Shown: positions 1 through 9,698, counted from the first letter of the stretch. The stretch: DNA of 42,358 nt from an uncultured Hyphomicrobiales bacterium (GCA_903885555.1 CAISIV010000180.1:1-42358), one strand, 5' to 3'. Made by a program: numbers and translations. The notes: a model not told the origin generated them from the letters alone.

Positions 1-544
1 ATAATTTGGCGTGCGGCACGCCTTGCTCCTCGGCGGCGACGATATAGAGCGCCAGCACCGGCAGCACCGCGCCGTTCATGGTCATCGACACGCTCATCTG
101 GTCGAGCGGGATGCCGGAGAACAGCGTGCGCATGTCGTAGATGGAGTCGATGGCGACGCCCGCCATGCCGACGTCGCCGGCGACGCGCGGGTGATCGGAG
201 TCATAGCCGCGGTGGGTGGCGAGATCGAAGGCGATGGAGAGGCCCTTCTGGCCGGCGGCGAGGTTGCGCCGGTAAAAGGCGTTGGAATCTTCGGCGGTCG
301 AGAAGCCGGCATATTGCCGGATGGTCCAGGGCTGCGCCGCGTACATCGCGGGATAAGGCCCGCGCAGGAATGGCGCCTTGCCGGGGTAAGTGTCGAGGAA
401 ATCGATGCCGGCGAGGTCGTCCTCGCCGAACGAGGACTTCACCGGAATGCCTTCCGGCGTCATCCAGGGTTTGCCTGTCGTGCCAGCAGGTGCGCCGGTA
501 ACGTCGGCGAAATCGACAGTGGCGAAGTTCGGGACCTTGCTCAT
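1..544 (-). CDS. mutB: Methylmalonyl-CoA mutase large (alpha) subunit, N-terminal part, cut by window edge
   Basis: Reading the minus strand from the ATG at 544 gives about 181 residues that continue off the left edge. They carry the signature of the adenosylcobalamin-dependent mutase catalytic barrel: the TIRQYAGFS segment with the substrate-contacting tyrosine, [16 protein letters not shown], the [16 protein letters not shown] stretch and [15 protein letters not shown]. The enzyme interconverts methylmalonyl-CoA and succinyl-CoA in cytoplasmic propionate catabolism or the ethylmalonyl-CoA pathway. The start codon overlaps the stop of the small-subunit gene by four bases (ATGA), so the two subunits are translationally coupled. 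The cobalamin-binding domain (DxHxxG) would lie outside the window. The family call is secure; only the missing C-terminus cannot be judged. Confidence 0.93.
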   Translation of the reverse strand, partial: MSKVPNFATVDFADVTGAPAGTTGKPWMTPEGIPVKSSFGEDDLAGIDFLDTYPGKAPFLRGPYPAMYAAQPWTIRQYAGFSTAEDSNAFYRRNLAAGQKGLSIAFDLATHRGYDSDHPRVAGDVGMAGVAIDSIYDMRTLFSGIPLDQMSVSMTMNGAVLPVLALYIVAAEEQGVPHAKL

Positions 545-2418
545 TTGACCCCCAGAATATCATGGGCGGCCTGTAACGTCGCCACCACGTCGCAGCCCAT
601 GAATACAAAGGTTTTCACGCCGGCTTCCTGCAAAGCCGCCTCGATCTCGCCGGGCCGGCCGGCCAGATGGACGGTCGCTCCAGCGGCCACCAACGCTTTG
701 GCGACATCGGCAGCCTGCTCGGCATAGACCTTGTCCGACGAGCACAGACAGGCGAGCTTGGCGCCTGACGCCTTGAACGCCGCCAGCATCTCGGCCTGAT
801 CCTTGTAGCCGTCGCTGCCCTGCGCCTCGATGCCGCCGGCCTCGTAGAAATTCTTGGCAAACATCGCGCGCGCGGTGAAATCGGGCAGGCGGCCGAGCAC
901 GGCGAGAAACACTTTGGGCCGCATGCCTTTGGTGGTGAGCATGCGATCACTGGCGTCGCGCAGTGTCTCGAACGGTTCGGCAAACCGAATGCGCGGCAGC
1001 GCTTCGGTGGTGACGGCGGGCGTCACCTGGTCTTTCGGCAGCGTGACCGGTGACACCTTGAGAACGCTCGCGGTCTTCTCGGTGAGATTGGGATAATCGC
1101 TGGTGCCGGTGATGGCATCCTTGCGCCGCGCGATGGCCTTCTGGTGCTCGGCACGCACAATGGCGACCTTCTGCTGCACCAGTTTCTTTTCGAGCGCGGC
1201 CCAGAGTCCGCCGGCGGCTTCGATTTCCTGGAACTGCGTCCAGGCCGAAGCACAGAATTTGCTGGTGATGTCTTCGATGGCGCCAGCGCCGGCGGCCGGA
1301 TCGCCGACCTTCGCCAGATTGCTCTCCTCGAGCAGAATGAGCTGCGTATTGCGTGCGACCCTGCGGGCAAAAGCATCGGGCAGGCCGAGCGGCGCGGTAT
1401 GCGGGATTGCCGCGATGCTGTCGGCGCCGCCCAAGCCCGCCGCCGCGACCGCGAGCGTCATGCGCAGCATGTTCACGTCGGCATCACGCTTGGTCATCAT
1501 GCGCCACGCCGTTTCGGCGGCGACATAAGTTGGTTTCGGCGTCAGTCCGCAAGCCGCTTCGACGCGGGCCCAGAGTTTCCGGATCGCGCGGAACTTGGCG
1601 ATGGTGATGAATTCGTCGGCGTCAGCCGCGAGGCGGAAGTAGATCATGTCGCGCGCTTTATCGAGCGGCATGCCGGAGGCTTCGAGCGCGCGCAGATATT
1701 CAACGGCGCTGGCGACAGCAAACGACAGTTCCTGCGCCTCCGAGCCGCCGGCATTGTGAATGACGCGGCCGTCGGCGACAGCAAGCGAACCCTTGAAGCC
1801 CTGACCGGCTAGGTCGCCAACCATCTTGGCAAAAGTCGCCGACAGTTCGCTCCACGGTCTAGGACTGGTGCCGGATGCGGCGAAGCCGCCAATCGGATTG
1901 AGCGCGGCGCGGAGTTCGACGGCGGCAGGGTCCACACCGCGGGCCTTCACCAGGGCCGCGAAATGCTGGATGGCGACGCGCGTCGCCTGACCGACATTGA
2001 AGTCGATGGTGATGCCGGCGTCGAGCACGATGTCCTTGAACAAGCGTTCCATGGCCGCGGGCGACGAGTCCAAGCCATAGCCATTGGCGTTCAGCGACCC
2101 CGCGAAAATCAGCGTCAGGCCGTTGGCGCCGTTCATCAGGTCGTCGAGCGCCTGCTTGTTGGCTTCCGCCGGATCGGGGTGGTCGACCCGCTGCATCAGC
2201 GTCCAGGCGGTGCCCGGCGTGCGGCCCGCGACCGGCGTTGCCCCCACGGCGCGCGGGTAGAGCGGCTCGACCCGGATGCCGTCATAGGTCTGGGTCACCA
2301 GCTTCTTCTCGAACGAGGCGCCTTTGAGCGCGGCATCGACAAGTTTGCGCCATTCCGCCTGGCCGGTCGGCGGAAATTCAGTCGCAAGCGAGAGTTCGTC
2401 GGTCTTACCGTCAGTCAT
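541..2418 (-). CDS. mutA: Methylmalonyl-CoA mutase small (beta) subunit
   Basis: This 625-residue protein has the length and two-part plan of the small mutase subunit: a barrel domain over roughly residues 40-450 and a C-terminal Rossmann-like cobalamin-fold domain (about 495-625). The C-terminal domain begins at [12 protein letters not shown]. Where a catalytic subunit has the DxHxxG cobalt ligand motif, this one reads LPDFTAR, so it should not bind B12. That is normal for the non-catalytic subunit. The N-terminus ([20 protein letters not shown]) matches small subunits. It lies 63 bases downstream of folK on the same strand and overlaps the large-subunit start by four bases. No convincing ribosome binding site precedes the ATG. 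Confidence 0.92.
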   Translation of the reverse strand: MTDGKTDELSLATEFPPTGQAEWRKLVDAALKGASFEKKLVTQTYDGIRVEPLYPRAVGATPVAGRTPGTAWTLMQRVDHPDPAEANKQALDDLMNGANGLTLIFAGSLNANGYGLDSSPAAMERLFKDIVLDAGITIDFNVGQATRVAIQHFAALVKARGVDPAAVELRAALNPIGGFAASGTSPRPWSELSATFAKMVGDLAGQGFKGSLAVADGRVIHNAGGSEAQELSFAVASAVEYLRALEASGMPLDKARDMIYFRLAADADEFITIAKFRAIRKLWARVEAACGLTPKPTYVAAETAWRMMTKRDADVNMLRMTLAVAAAGLGGADSIAAIPHTAPLGLPDAFARRVARNTQLILLEESNLAKVGDPAAGAGAIEDITSKFCASAWTQFQEIEAAGGLWAALEKKLVQQKVAIVRAEHQKAIARRKDAITGTSDYPNLTEKTASVLKVSPVTLPKDQVTPAVTTEALPRIRFAEPFETLRDASDRMLTTKGMRPKVFLAVLGRLPDFTARAMFAKNFYEAGGIEAQGSDGYKDQAEMLAAFKASGAKLACLCSSDKVYAEQAADVAKALVAAGATVHLAGRPGEIEAALQEAGVKTFVFMGCDVVATLQAAHDILGVK

Positions 2419-2481
2419 GGCATCGAAAATGGCACGTTCAGCCGGGGGGCGCTATTGAGCTAAAGCAATTTGCATGCCCCC

Positions 2482-2973
2482 TCAGGGTTGAGGCGGCAGT
2501 CGCTTGATGCCGGCGGTATCGAGCTCGGACAGAGCCTGGCGCACCGTTTTGCCCTTTATGACCCAGTCTGGCGCGATCTCGACCAGCGGCCGGAGTACGA
2601 AGGCGCGTTCGAACACATACGGGTGCGGCAGGGTGAGGCCGAGTTCGTCGATCTTGAGGTCGCCGTAGGCAATGATGTCGATATCGGCGGTGCGCGGCCC
2701 CCAGCGCTTCTCATGCGCCCGGTCGCGTCCCAACTGCAGTTCGACCGACTGGCAGCGCACCAGCAGGTCGCGCGGCGACAGCGATGTCTCGACCACCAGC
2801 GCCAGGTTGATGAACGGCGCCTGGTATTTGAAGCCCCACGGCGGCGTCAGGTAGTCGGCCGAACGGGCCTTGAGCACGATATCGCCACTCTCCGTCAGCA
2901 GGCCGACGGCCCGGTCGAGAATAGCGCGGCTGTTGCCGACATTGCCACCGAGCGCCAGCAGCGCTTCGATCAT
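2482..2973 (-). CDS. folK: 2-amino-4-hydroxy-6-hydroxymethyldihydropteridine pyrophosphokinase (HPPK)
   Basis: This 163-residue protein transfers pyrophosphate from ATP to 6-hydroxymethyl-dihydropterin, the step before dihydropteroate synthase in folate synthesis. The N-terminus MIEALLALGGNVGNS and the signature WGPRTADIDIIAYGD (with the magnesium-binding aspartates), followed by LPHPYVFERAFVLRPL, are diagnostic. The frame is open further upstream, but the ATG at 2973 fits the family start and overlaps the folB stop by four bases (ATGA), which decides it. It is the last gene of the folP-folB-folK block; the mutase genes follow on the same strand after 63 bases. Confidence 0.94.
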   Translation of the reverse strand: MIEALLALGGNVGNSRAILDRAVGLLTESGDIVLKARSADYLTPPWGFKYQAPFINLALVVETSLSPRDLLVRCQSVELQLGRDRAHEKRWGPRTADIDIIAYGDLKIDELGLTLPHPYVFERAFVLRPLVEIAPDWVIKGKTVRQALSELDTAGIKRLPPQP

Positions 2974-3344
2974 CGGGGATCCGTGCGCTTGCGTTTCAGC
3001 CTCACCCCGACGTCTTTGAAGATCGCGGCGATTGGCGCATGCGGCTTGTGAATCGTGACCTCGATCGCCTGTACGCGGGGAAAGGCCGCGAGCACGGCAT
3101 TGGCTACGCTGCCGGCGGCGGCTTCGATCAGCTTGTAGGGCTTGCCGCAGAACGCCTTGGTCGCGCATTCGGCGACTTTGTCATAGGACACCGTATCCAT
3201 GACCTTGTCCGAGCGCGCGGCATCTTGCAGATCGATCTCCAGTTCGAGGTCGATCGAAAAGCTTTGGCCGACCTTGCCCTCGTAGGCCAGCACGCCGTGA
3301 TAGGCGTGCAGCGACAGGCCCTTGATAAAGATGCGATCGGTCAT
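2970..3344 (-). CDS. folB: Dihydroneopterin aldolase
   Basis: This 124-residue protein cleaves 7,8-dihydroneopterin to 6-hydroxymethyl-dihydropterin and glycolaldehyde. It has the family N-terminus (DRIFIKGLSLHAYHGVLAYE, containing the conserved tyrosine, histidine and glutamate), the TVSYDKVAE segment, the KLIEAAAGSVANAVL helix, and the late VTIHKPHAPI segment with the conserved lysine. Length is typical. Both ends overlap neighbours by four bases (folP upstream, folK downstream), so the three folate enzymes are made as one coupled unit in pathway order of use. Confidence 0.94.
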   Translation of the reverse strand: MTDRIFIKGLSLHAYHGVLAYEGKVGQSFSIDLELEIDLQDAARSDKVMDTVSYDKVAECATKAFCGKPYKLIEAAAGSVANAVLAAFPRVQAIEVTIHKPHAPIAAIFKDVGVRLKRKRTDPR

Positions 3345-4198
3345 CGTGCCGCCTCGATAGCCGCGGCGACCCGCAGCGCCTGCACCGTCTCTTTGACATC
3401 GTGCGCGCGGATGATGACAGCCCCGCGCTCCACCGCCAAGAGGTGACTGGCGATCGAGCCGCCGATGCGGTCGTCGGGCGGCGACGGCGTCACCGAATTG
3501 ATGAAGCGTTTACGCGAGGCCCCAATGAGGAGCGGCAGGCCGAAGCGTTTGAACTCGGCCAGACGGGCAAGGCAGACGATGCTCTGTTCCGGCGTCTTGC
3601 CGAAGCCGATGCCGGGGTCGAGCACGATCTTGTCCGTCGCGATACCGGCGCGCGCGGCGATATCCAGCGAGCGTTCGAAAAACGCGATCACGTCGGCGAC
3701 AATATCGATGCCAGCGTCGGCGCTGTCGCGGTTGTGCATGACAATCACCGGCACGCCGCGTTCGGCGACCAGCGGCGCCATGTCCGGATCGCGTTGCAGG
3801 CCCCAGACGTCGTTGACGATTGCAGCGCCGAGATCGAGCGCCCAGGCGGCGACAGTTGCCTTGACGGTATCGATCGAGACCGACAGGCCGAGTTCGATGA
3901 CCGCCGGCAGGACCGGTTTCAGCCGGGTCAGTTCTTCGTCGGCGGATACCGGTTTCGCGCCGCCATAGGGCCTCGTCGATTCCGCGCCGATGTCGAGGAT
4001 ATCGGCGCCCTGTTGCGCCATCTCGGCGGCGTGCGAAATGGCCGACGCCGGGGCAATGAATTGACCGCCGTCCGAAAAAGAATCCGGAGTGACGTTAAGG
4101 ATGCCCATGACCAGCGGGCGGCCGAGCGTGAGCAGCGCTGCGAGCGCGTGTGGCGCGGCGGTTCCGGCAGGCGGGGTGATGGTGCGGGCAAGCGCCAT
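3341..4198 (-). CDS. folP: Dihydropteroate synthase
   Basis: This 285-residue TIM-barrel enzyme condenses 6-hydroxymethyl-dihydropterin pyrophosphate with p-aminobenzoate and is the sulfonamide target. Hallmarks are PLVMGILNVTPDSFSDGG near residue 29, DIGAESTRPYG, the DPGIGFGKTPEQS loop and GASRKRFI. I start it at the ATG at 4198; an in-frame TTG at 4234 would add 12 residues but has no ribosome binding site. First gene of the fol block; its stop overlaps the folB start by four bases. An 85-base gap separates it from the DUF4332 gene upstream. Confidence 0.95.
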   Translation of the reverse strand: MALARTITPPAGTAAPHALAALLTLGRPLVMGILNVTPDSFSDGGQFIAPASAISHAAEMAQQGADILDIGAESTRPYGGAKPVSADEELTRLKPVLPAVIELGLSVSIDTVKATVAAWALDLGAAIVNDVWGLQRDPDMAPLVAERGVPVIVMHNRDSADAGIDIVADVIAFFERSLDIAARAGIATDKIVLDPGIGFGKTPEQSIVCLARLAEFKRFGLPLLIGASRKRFINSVTPSPPDDRIGGSIASHLLAVERGAVIIRAHDVKETVQALRVAAAIEAAR

Positions 4199-4283
4199 GC
4201 GGCTGGCTTTGCGCGGTCCGGGAAACGCTGTCAAGCAATAGGCGAGCGAAGCGACGCCGTCCTTTGGACGGCTATGCCCGAAC

Positions 4284-4691
4284 TCAATACTTAATCTTCA
4301 ATTCCAGCTTCTGGGCGGTCGCGATCCAGCGAGTCACCACTTTTTCGGACGGCAGCAGGCGGACCATTTTGCGCTTCACGTTGGCCTCTGCCATTGCCTT
4401 GGCGAGGTTGGCCGGACTGCGATAGCGCAGTTCCTTCAAGGTATTGACGCCGGCGGCCTGCAGCAGCTCGGCATATTCCTTGCTGATGCCCTTGATGCGC
4501 ATGCGGTCGGCCATGTTGGCCCAGCACAGCAATTGTTTTTCCGGCAAGCCTGTCTTTTCGGCGAGAATCTTGCGGCCCTTCACGGTGCGGGCCTGCTCCA
4601 GCAGCTTATTGGTCGACCGAATCCCCACCGACTTGAGGGATACGGCGACGTCGCCATCGATTCCCCCGATAACGGTGATGGGGTAGGACAT
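4284..4691 (-). CDS. DUF4332 domain-containing protein
   Basis: This 135-residue soluble protein has no signal peptide or membrane segment. It contains two helix-hairpin-helix-like stretches: VAVSLKSVGIRSTNKLLEQA near the start and YAELLQAAGVNTLKELRYRSPANLAKAM in the middle, which is the layout of DUF4332 proteins. Such hairpins usually suggest nucleic-acid or protein binding; the function of the family is not established. A good ribosome binding site (AGGAGAC) precedes the ATG. It sits 59 bases after the DUF2267-like gene on the same strand, so the two may be co-transcribed. Confidence 0.8.
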   Translation of the reverse strand: MSYPITVIGGIDGDVAVSLKSVGIRSTNKLLEQARTVKGRKILAEKTGLPEKQLLCWANMADRMRIKGISKEYAELLQAAGVNTLKELRYRSPANLAKAMAEANVKRKMVRLLPSEKVVTRWIATAQKLELKIKY

Positions 4692-4750
4692 TATTGTCTC
4701 CTGAAATGCTTCTTACTTGATTACTTGGTCGCAAAATCGAAGAAGTCGGT

Positions 4751-5113
4751 TCAAACGAACTGACTGAGGCCGGGAATTGCGCCGACAATCTCGCCGATCG
4801 TGTCTTCGCCGGCTTTCTCGCGGGCGAAGGCAATGACTTCCTTGGCGACGCCCTGCACCTGGCCCATGCTGAGCCCGGCGCCCATCAATTTGGTGCCGAC
4901 GCCCATGATGCCGCCCATGCTGAACATGCCGCCGGCTTCGCCGGCATGCGCTGCCATCAGCGCTTCGGCGCCGGGAAGCTTTGCGAGCAGCGTCTGTACC
5001 GTATCCGGCGGGCCTTCCTTCTTCAGGAAGTCCAGCATGATGCCGACAGCTTTTTCCGCGGTGGCTTTATCGACGCCGATATTGGCGACGAGACGCCCGA
5101 TCAACTCTTCCAT
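4751..5113 (-). CDS. DUF2267-like small protein
   Basis: About 120 residues. The N-terminal helical half (MEELIGRLVANIGVDKATAEKAV) looks like DUF2267/DUF2780-type proteins. The middle is a glycine- and methionine-rich linker (GGMFSMGGIMGVGTKLMGAGLSMGQV) and the C-terminus is a helical segment ending in PGLSQFV. No function is established. The start is ambiguous: the ATG at 5113 gives the family-like N-terminus and has AGGGG just ahead of it, while an in-frame ATG at 5134 would add seven residues. It precedes the DUF4332 gene on the same strand. Confidence 0.65.
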   Translation of the reverse strand: MEELIGRLVANIGVDKATAEKAVGIMLDFLKKEGPPDTVQTLLAKLPGAEALMAAHAGEAGGMFSMGGIMGVGTKLMGAGLSMGQVQGVAKEVIAFAREKAGEDTIGEIVGAIPGLSQFV

Positions 5114-5134
5114 GATCCCCTCATGCGTCCGCAC

Positions 5135-5508
5135 TGACGGCGGGTTGAATTCATATTGAACGCGGCTGACGAAGATGACAAGCGCGTTACGTTACAATGT
5201 TTCTTCTCCATTAGTCGCGCGCTTCCATCGCGCCGTGTTCAAGTCAAGTAAAATGACGATGAGCGGCTATCACGAATTCCCGCAAGCCGTTCCAAAAAGC
5301 GCGGTTCGTGGCTAGAGACGATTGGAATTTTCTCATTAGCATCAATAAAAATTAAAGGCGGCCTCGCCGGAAGGGCGTATAAACTTCCAAATTCGTAAAG
5401 CAAACCGGGACATGCCGGAACCGCCCGGACGGTCTGCTCTTCATCGACCCAGCTTTTCACGCCGTAGCGGCATTGCTAGCGTGGCGACCGGCCAACAAGG
5501 AGCATCTT
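5135..5508. other. Intergenic region between divergent genes, no gene supported
   Basis: This 374-base gap separates the minus-strand DUF2267-like gene from the plus-strand M20 peptidase gene. It is clearly more AT-rich than its surroundings and so probably holds both promoters. A 73-codon GTG-initiated minus-strand frame (5239-5460) exists here, but it has no ribosome binding site and resembles nothing I recognise. No hairpin terminator, repeat or RNA gene was seen. Confidence 0.5.
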
Positions 5509-6906
5509 ATGAGCGCACTCGACGCGGTGCTGAGCCGTATTGACCGGGATATCGACCAGAGCGTCGAGCGGCTGTTTGCGCTGCTCCGCATTGCCTCGAT
5601 ATCGACTGACCCAGCCTTCGCACCGCAGTGCAAAGAGGCAGCCGAGCATGTCGCCGCCGACCTCAAATCGATCGGTTTTGAAGCGACGGTCCGCCCGACC
5701 GAGGGACATCCGGTCGTGGTCGGCAAATCCAACGGCGTTACAACAGGCGTTTCTGGCCCGCGCGTGCTGTTTTACGGCCATTACGACGTCCAGCCGGTCG
5801 ATCCGCTGGATCTCTGGAAGACCCCGCCGTTCGAACCGCGCATCGAGACGCTGCCCGACGGCCGCAAGATCATCGTCGCGCGCGGCGCTTGCGACGATAA
5901 GGGCCAGGCCATGACCTTCATCGAGGCCTGCCGCGCTTTCAAGGCGGTCACCGGCAAGCTGCCGCTGCCGATCACCATGATGATCGAGGGCGAGGAGGAA
6001 TGCGGCTCGCAACATTTGTTTAAATTTGTTCGCGACAACGCCGACGAGTTCAAACTCGATCTGGCTTTGGTCTGCGACACGGCGATGTGGGACCAGAAGA
6101 CGCCGGCCATCACCACGTCGCTGCGCGGCCTGGTCTATGAGGATGTCAAGATCACCTGCGCCGACCGCGACCTGCACTCCGGCGTATTCGGCGGCGCGGC
6201 GCAGAACCCGATCCGCCTGCTGACGCAGATCCTCGGCGCGATGTGGGACGCGAACGGCCGCGTTACCATCCCCGGCTTCTACGACGGCGTGCCGGAACTG
6301 CCGGCCGACATCAAGGCCGATCTCAAAGGCCTCGATCTCACGGCGGAGAAATTCCTCGGACCGATCGGTCTGAAAATTCCGTCCGGTGAGAAAGACCGGA
6401 TGGTGATCGAACTCGTCACCACGCGGCCGACCGCCGAGCTCAACGGCATCGTGGGTGGCTATACGGGTGAGGGCGCTAAGACTGTGATCCCGGGGCAGGC
6501 TTCTGCCAAGGTGTCGTTCCGTCTGGTCGGCACCCAGGACCCGCAGAAAATCCGCGACAACTTCCGCGCCTTCGTCAAAGCGCGGATGCCGTCGGATTGC
6601 TCAGTCGAGTTCGGAAACTTCGGCCTGGCCGGTCCGCTGCAATTGTCGTTCGACAATCCCGCGCTTAACAAGGCGCGCGACGTGCTCGGCGTGGAGTGGG
6701 GCAAGAAAGCGGTGGCGGTCGGCGCCGGCGGCTCGATCCCGATCGTCGCCGATTTCAAGAACGTGCTCGGCATGGACTCGCTGCTGGTGGGCTTCGCGCT
6801 GGACGACGACCGGGTGCATTCGCCAAATGAAAAATTCGACCTGACCTGCTACCATAAAGGCATCAGGAGCTGGGCGCGGATCCTTGACGCGCTATCGGAA
6901 GCGTGA
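5509..6906 (+). CDS. M20 family metallopeptidase (dipeptidase, CNDP/DapE-like)
   Basis: This 465-residue protein is a di-zinc M20 exopeptidase. The ligand set is visible in order: H91 and D93 in YGHYDVQPV, D129/D130 in GACDDKGQ, the catalytic and metal glutamates in EGEEECGS (160-166), D190 in LVCDTAMW, and a late histidine in VHSPNEKFDL. The lid dimerisation domain starts around DLHSGVFGG. It should hydrolyse dipeptides or N-acyl amino acids in the cytoplasm; the substrate cannot be told. I chose the ATG at 5509 because AAGGAG lies just ahead. The Sel1-repeat gene follows after 10 bases and may share its transcript. Confidence 0.9.
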   Translation: MSALDAVLSRIDRDIDQSVERLFALLRIASISTDPAFAPQCKEAAEHVAADLKSIGFEATVRPTEGHPVVVGKSNGVTTGVSGPRVLFYGHYDVQPVDPLDLWKTPPFEPRIETLPDGRKIIVARGACDDKGQAMTFIEACRAFKAVTGKLPLPITMMIEGEEECGSQHLFKFVRDNADEFKLDLALVCDTAMWDQKTPAITTSLRGLVYEDVKITCADRDLHSGVFGGAAQNPIRLLTQILGAMWDANGRVTIPGFYDGVPELPADIKADLKGLDLTAEKFLGPIGLKIPSGEKDRMVIELVTTRPTAELNGIVGGYTGEGAKTVIPGQASAKVSFRLVGTQDPQKIRDNFRAFVKARMPSDCSVEFGNFGLAGPLQLSFDNPALNKARDVLGVEWGKKAVAVGAGGSIPIVADFKNVLGMDSLLVGFALDDDRVHSPNEKFDLTCYHKGIRSWARILDALSEA

Positions 6907-6916
6907 GGCTGCAACG

Positions 6917-7753
6917 ATGATGAAGCGATCTGGCAATATCGCAGCTGGGTTCTTGGCGTTGGCGGCCGTCGTGGCCTATTGCCCGGCGGCATTCGCCCAA
7001 TCCGCCGATCTCGTGCTGTGCGACCGGGTCGCCGCCGACCCGTCCGATCCCGACAAGCCGGCTGATGTGCCGGGCGTCACGTCCATTTCGAAATCCGACG
7101 TCGCCACCGCCATCAAGTTCTGCAAGACCGCGTCCGGCGGATCGCGCCGCGCCATGTACCAGCTTGGCCGGGCTTACGCCGCTGGCGGCCAGATGGCTGA
7201 AGCGGTCGCGGCCTATCGCAGGGCCATCGACAAAGGCAGCACGTCGGCGATGGTCGAGCTCGGCGTGCTTCATGGCACCGGCAACGGCGTTGTCAAAGAC
7301 GACGCGCAGGCACGCAAGCTGTTCGAGCGTGCGGCGGCCGGCGGCAACCCGCGCGGTGACGCCAATATCGCGGTGATCGCGGGTGGCGGCGTGAATGCCA
7401 ATCCCGAGCAGGCCAGATCCGCCATGTCGAAAGCAGCGGAGGCCAATTCGCCGGAGGCGCAGTATCAGCTTGGCCTGATGCTGGCGAACGGTGATGGCGG
7501 TCCCAAGGACGATGTCGCTGCCCGCGCGCTGTTTGAAAAGGCAGCGGCCAAAAATCATTCCGGCGCGATGGTCGCACTCGGCGTGTTTTACCAGGACGGC
7601 CGCGGCGGCTCGTCCGACGAGCGCATGGCGCGCAGCTACTACGAGAAGGCCATCGCCCTCGGCAACCCGGATGCCAAGACCGCGCTTCGGCGGCTGGAGT
7701 GCCCGCGCGGGTTCAAGGACAAAAACGGCAACGTCATCGCGACCCTCTGCTAG
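6917..7753 (+). CDS. Secreted Sel1-repeat (SEL1-like TPR) protein
   Basis: A 278-residue protein with a signal peptide (MMKRSGNIAAGFLALAAVVAY, with cleavage near AFAQ-S). At least four Sel1-type repeats follow, for example AMYQLGRAYAAGGQMAEAVA, AMVELGVLHGTGNGVVKDDA, AQYQLGLMLANGDGGPKDDV and AMVALGVFYQDGRGGSSDER. Such solenoids mediate protein-protein contacts in the periplasm or envelope; no enzymatic motif is present. Cysteines occur at both ends (VLCDRV, LECPRG, ATLC at the end). The start at 6917 has GTGAGG upstream; the adjacent ATG at 6920 is equally possible. Confidence 0.85.
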   Translation: MMKRSGNIAAGFLALAAVVAYCPAAFAQSADLVLCDRVAADPSDPDKPADVPGVTSISKSDVATAIKFCKTASGGSRRAMYQLGRAYAAGGQMAEAVAAYRRAIDKGSTSAMVELGVLHGTGNGVVKDDAQARKLFERAAAGGNPRGDANIAVIAGGGVNANPEQARSAMSKAAEANSPEAQYQLGLMLANGDGGPKDDVAARALFEKAAAKNHSGAMVALGVFYQDGRGGSSDERMARSYYEKAIALGNPDAKTALRRLECPRGFKDKNGNVIATLC

Positions 7754-7886
7754 CGGGCCGCTTAAGCCTCGCCCGGACTTACCCTTTGACGGCGGCTTGT
7801 TCCGCCTGTAACGCATCACCAAATCATGGTGCAGTGCGGCGGCGCCCTTTGCCGCGCCAAAAACAAGCAAAAGACAATAGACCGAG

Positions 7887-9698
7887 ATGGCTCCCCCACC
7901 GCTTCTGCAACTCAAAGATATCGGTTTGACCTTCGGCGGTACGCCGCTGCTCACCAGCGCGGAACTGTCGGTATCGACCGGCGAACGCGTGTCGCTGGTC
8001 GGCCGCAACGGGTCCGGCAAATCGACGCTGCTCAAGATCGCCGCCAAGGTGGTCGAGCCGGATAAAGGCTCGGTCTTCGTTCAGCCCGGTGCGGTGGTGC
8101 GTTATCTGTCGCAGGAGCCGAACTTCCAGGGCTTTGCGACGACACTCGCTTATGTCGAGTCCGGGTTGAAGCCGACCGACGATCCCTACATCGCCCGCCA
8201 TCTGCTCGAGGAGCTTGGCCTCAAAGGTGACGAAGACCCGTCGCATCTGTCCGGCGGTGAGGCGAGGCGTGTATCGCTCGCTTATGTGCTGGCGCCGTCG
8301 CCCGACATTCTTCTTCTCGACGAGCCGACCAACCATCTCGACCTGACCACCATCGAATGGCTGGAGCGCGATCTCGACGCGCGCCGTACCGCGCTGGTGA
8401 TCATCAGCCACGACCGCCGCTTCCTGTCCAACCTGACGCGCTCCACGGTCTGGCTCGACCGCGGCTGCACGCGCCGCATCGAGCGCGGCTTCGAGCACTT
8501 CGAAGAATGGCGCGACATGCTGCTGGCCGAGGAAGAAAAAGAGCAGCACAAGCTCGACCGCAAGATCGTCGCCGAAGAACACTGGATGCGCTACGGCGTG
8601 TCCGGACGGCGCAAGCGCAACATGCGCCGCGTCGGCCAGTTGCAGGCGCTACGTGAGAACCGCCGTACCTACCGTGGCGCCACGGGCGATGCCACCATGA
8701 CCGCGGGCTCGGCGTCGCCGTCCGGCGCGCTGGTGATTGAGGCCAAGAACATCGGCAAGACCTACGGCGAGCGCGCCATCGTCAACGATTTCTCGACCCG
8801 CATTCAACGCGGCGACCGCATCGGCATCGTCGGGCCGAACGGCAGCGGCAAGACCACGTTGATCAGCATGCTGACCGGTATCCTCGAGCCCGATAGCGGC
8901 ACGGTGAAGCTCGGCGCCAATCTCGCCATCGCCACGCTCAACCAGCATCGCGACAGCCTCGACGCCAACACCACGGTCAAGCAGGCGCTGACCGGTGGCG
9001 ACGGCGACACCGTCGAGGTCAATGGCGTCGCCAAGCACGTCATCAGCTACATGAAGGACTTTCTGTTCTCGGCCGAGCAGGCGCGCACACCGCTGGGCAA
9101 GCTGTCGGGCGGCGAACGCGGCCGTCTGATGTTGGCGCAGGCGCTGGCCAAGCCCTCGAACCTGCTGATCCTCGACGAACCGACCAACGATCTCGACATG
9201 GAAACCCTCGATGTGCTCGAGGACATGATCGGCGACTATCCCGGCACCGTGCTGCTGATCAGCCATGACCGCGACTTTCTCGACCGCCTGGTGAGCAGCG
9301 TGATCGCGCCGGAGGGCAACGGCCTCTGGATCGAATATGCCGGCGGCTATTCCGACATGCTGGCGCAGCGCGGCGCTGACATTTCGCGCGATCAGGTCAA
9401 GGCGGACAAGGACAAGCCGGCGAAGGCGTCCACCACGGCGGCCACCCCGGATGCGCCCAAACGCAAGATGAAGTTCAAGGAAAAGCACGCGCTGGAAACG
9501 CTGCCCAAGACCATGGCCGCGCTGAACCAGAAGGCCAATGAGCTGCAATCCAAACTCGACGATGCGCAATTCTATATCCGCGATCGCGCCGGCTTCGAGA
9601 AGGTCACCGGCGATCTCGCCGAGACCCAGCGCAAGCTGGCGGCGGCCGAAGAGCAGTGGCTGGAACTGGAAATCCTGCGCGAGGAACTCGCAGGGTAG
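7887..9698 (+). CDS. uup: ABC-F family ATPase, Uup type
   Basis: A 603-residue cytosolic protein with two ABC ATPase domains and no membrane segment. Domain 1 has Walker A GRNGSGKST, signature LSGGEARRV and Walker B ILLLDEPTNHLDL. Domain 2 has GPNGSGKTT, LSGGERGRL and LLILDEPTNDLDM. The acidic inter-domain linker with EEEKEQHKLDRKIVAEEHW is typical of ABC-F. The C-terminal coiled coil (about 520-603, rich in K, E and L) is the extra domain of Uup. Uup acts on ribosomes or branched DNA intermediates and suppresses transposon excision in E. coli. It stands alone between the Sel1 and ModA-like genes. Confidence 0.92.
   Translation: MAPPPLLQLKDIGLTFGGTPLLTSAELSVSTGERVSLVGRNGSGKSTLLKIAAKVVEPDKGSVFVQPGAVVRYLSQEPNFQGFATTLAYVESGLKPTDDPYIARHLLEELGLKGDEDPSHLSGGEARRVSLAYVLAPSPDILLLDEPTNHLDLTTIEWLERDLDARRTALVIISHDRRFLSNLTRSTVWLDRGCTRRIERGFEHFEEWRDMLLAEEEKEQHKLDRKIVAEEHWMRYGVSGRRKRNMRRVGQLQALRENRRTYRGATGDATMTAGSASPSGALVIEAKNIGKTYGERAIVNDFSTRIQRGDRIGIVGPNGSGKTTLISMLTGILEPDSGTVKLGANLAIATLNQHRDSLDANTTVKQALTGGDGDTVEVNGVAKHVISYMKDFLFSAEQARTPLGKLSGGERGRLMLAQALAKPSNLLILDEPTNDLDMETLDVLEDMIGDYPGTVLLISHDRDFLDRLVSSVIAPEGNGLWIEYAGGYSDMLAQRGADISRDQVKADKDKPAKASTTAATPDAPKRKMKFKEKHALETLPKTMAALNQKANELQSKLDDAQFYIRDRAGFEKVTGDLAETQRKLAAAEEQWLELEILREELAG

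Noticed and set aside
2445-2481. GGGGGC/GCCCCC inverted repeat between folK and mutA
   Set aside because: The loop is about 25 bases and no T run follows, so a terminator is not supported.
5239-5460. A 73-codon minus-strand frame in the 5.1-5.5 kb gap
   Set aside because: GTG start without ribosome site and no recognisable family; AT-rich region fits promoters better.
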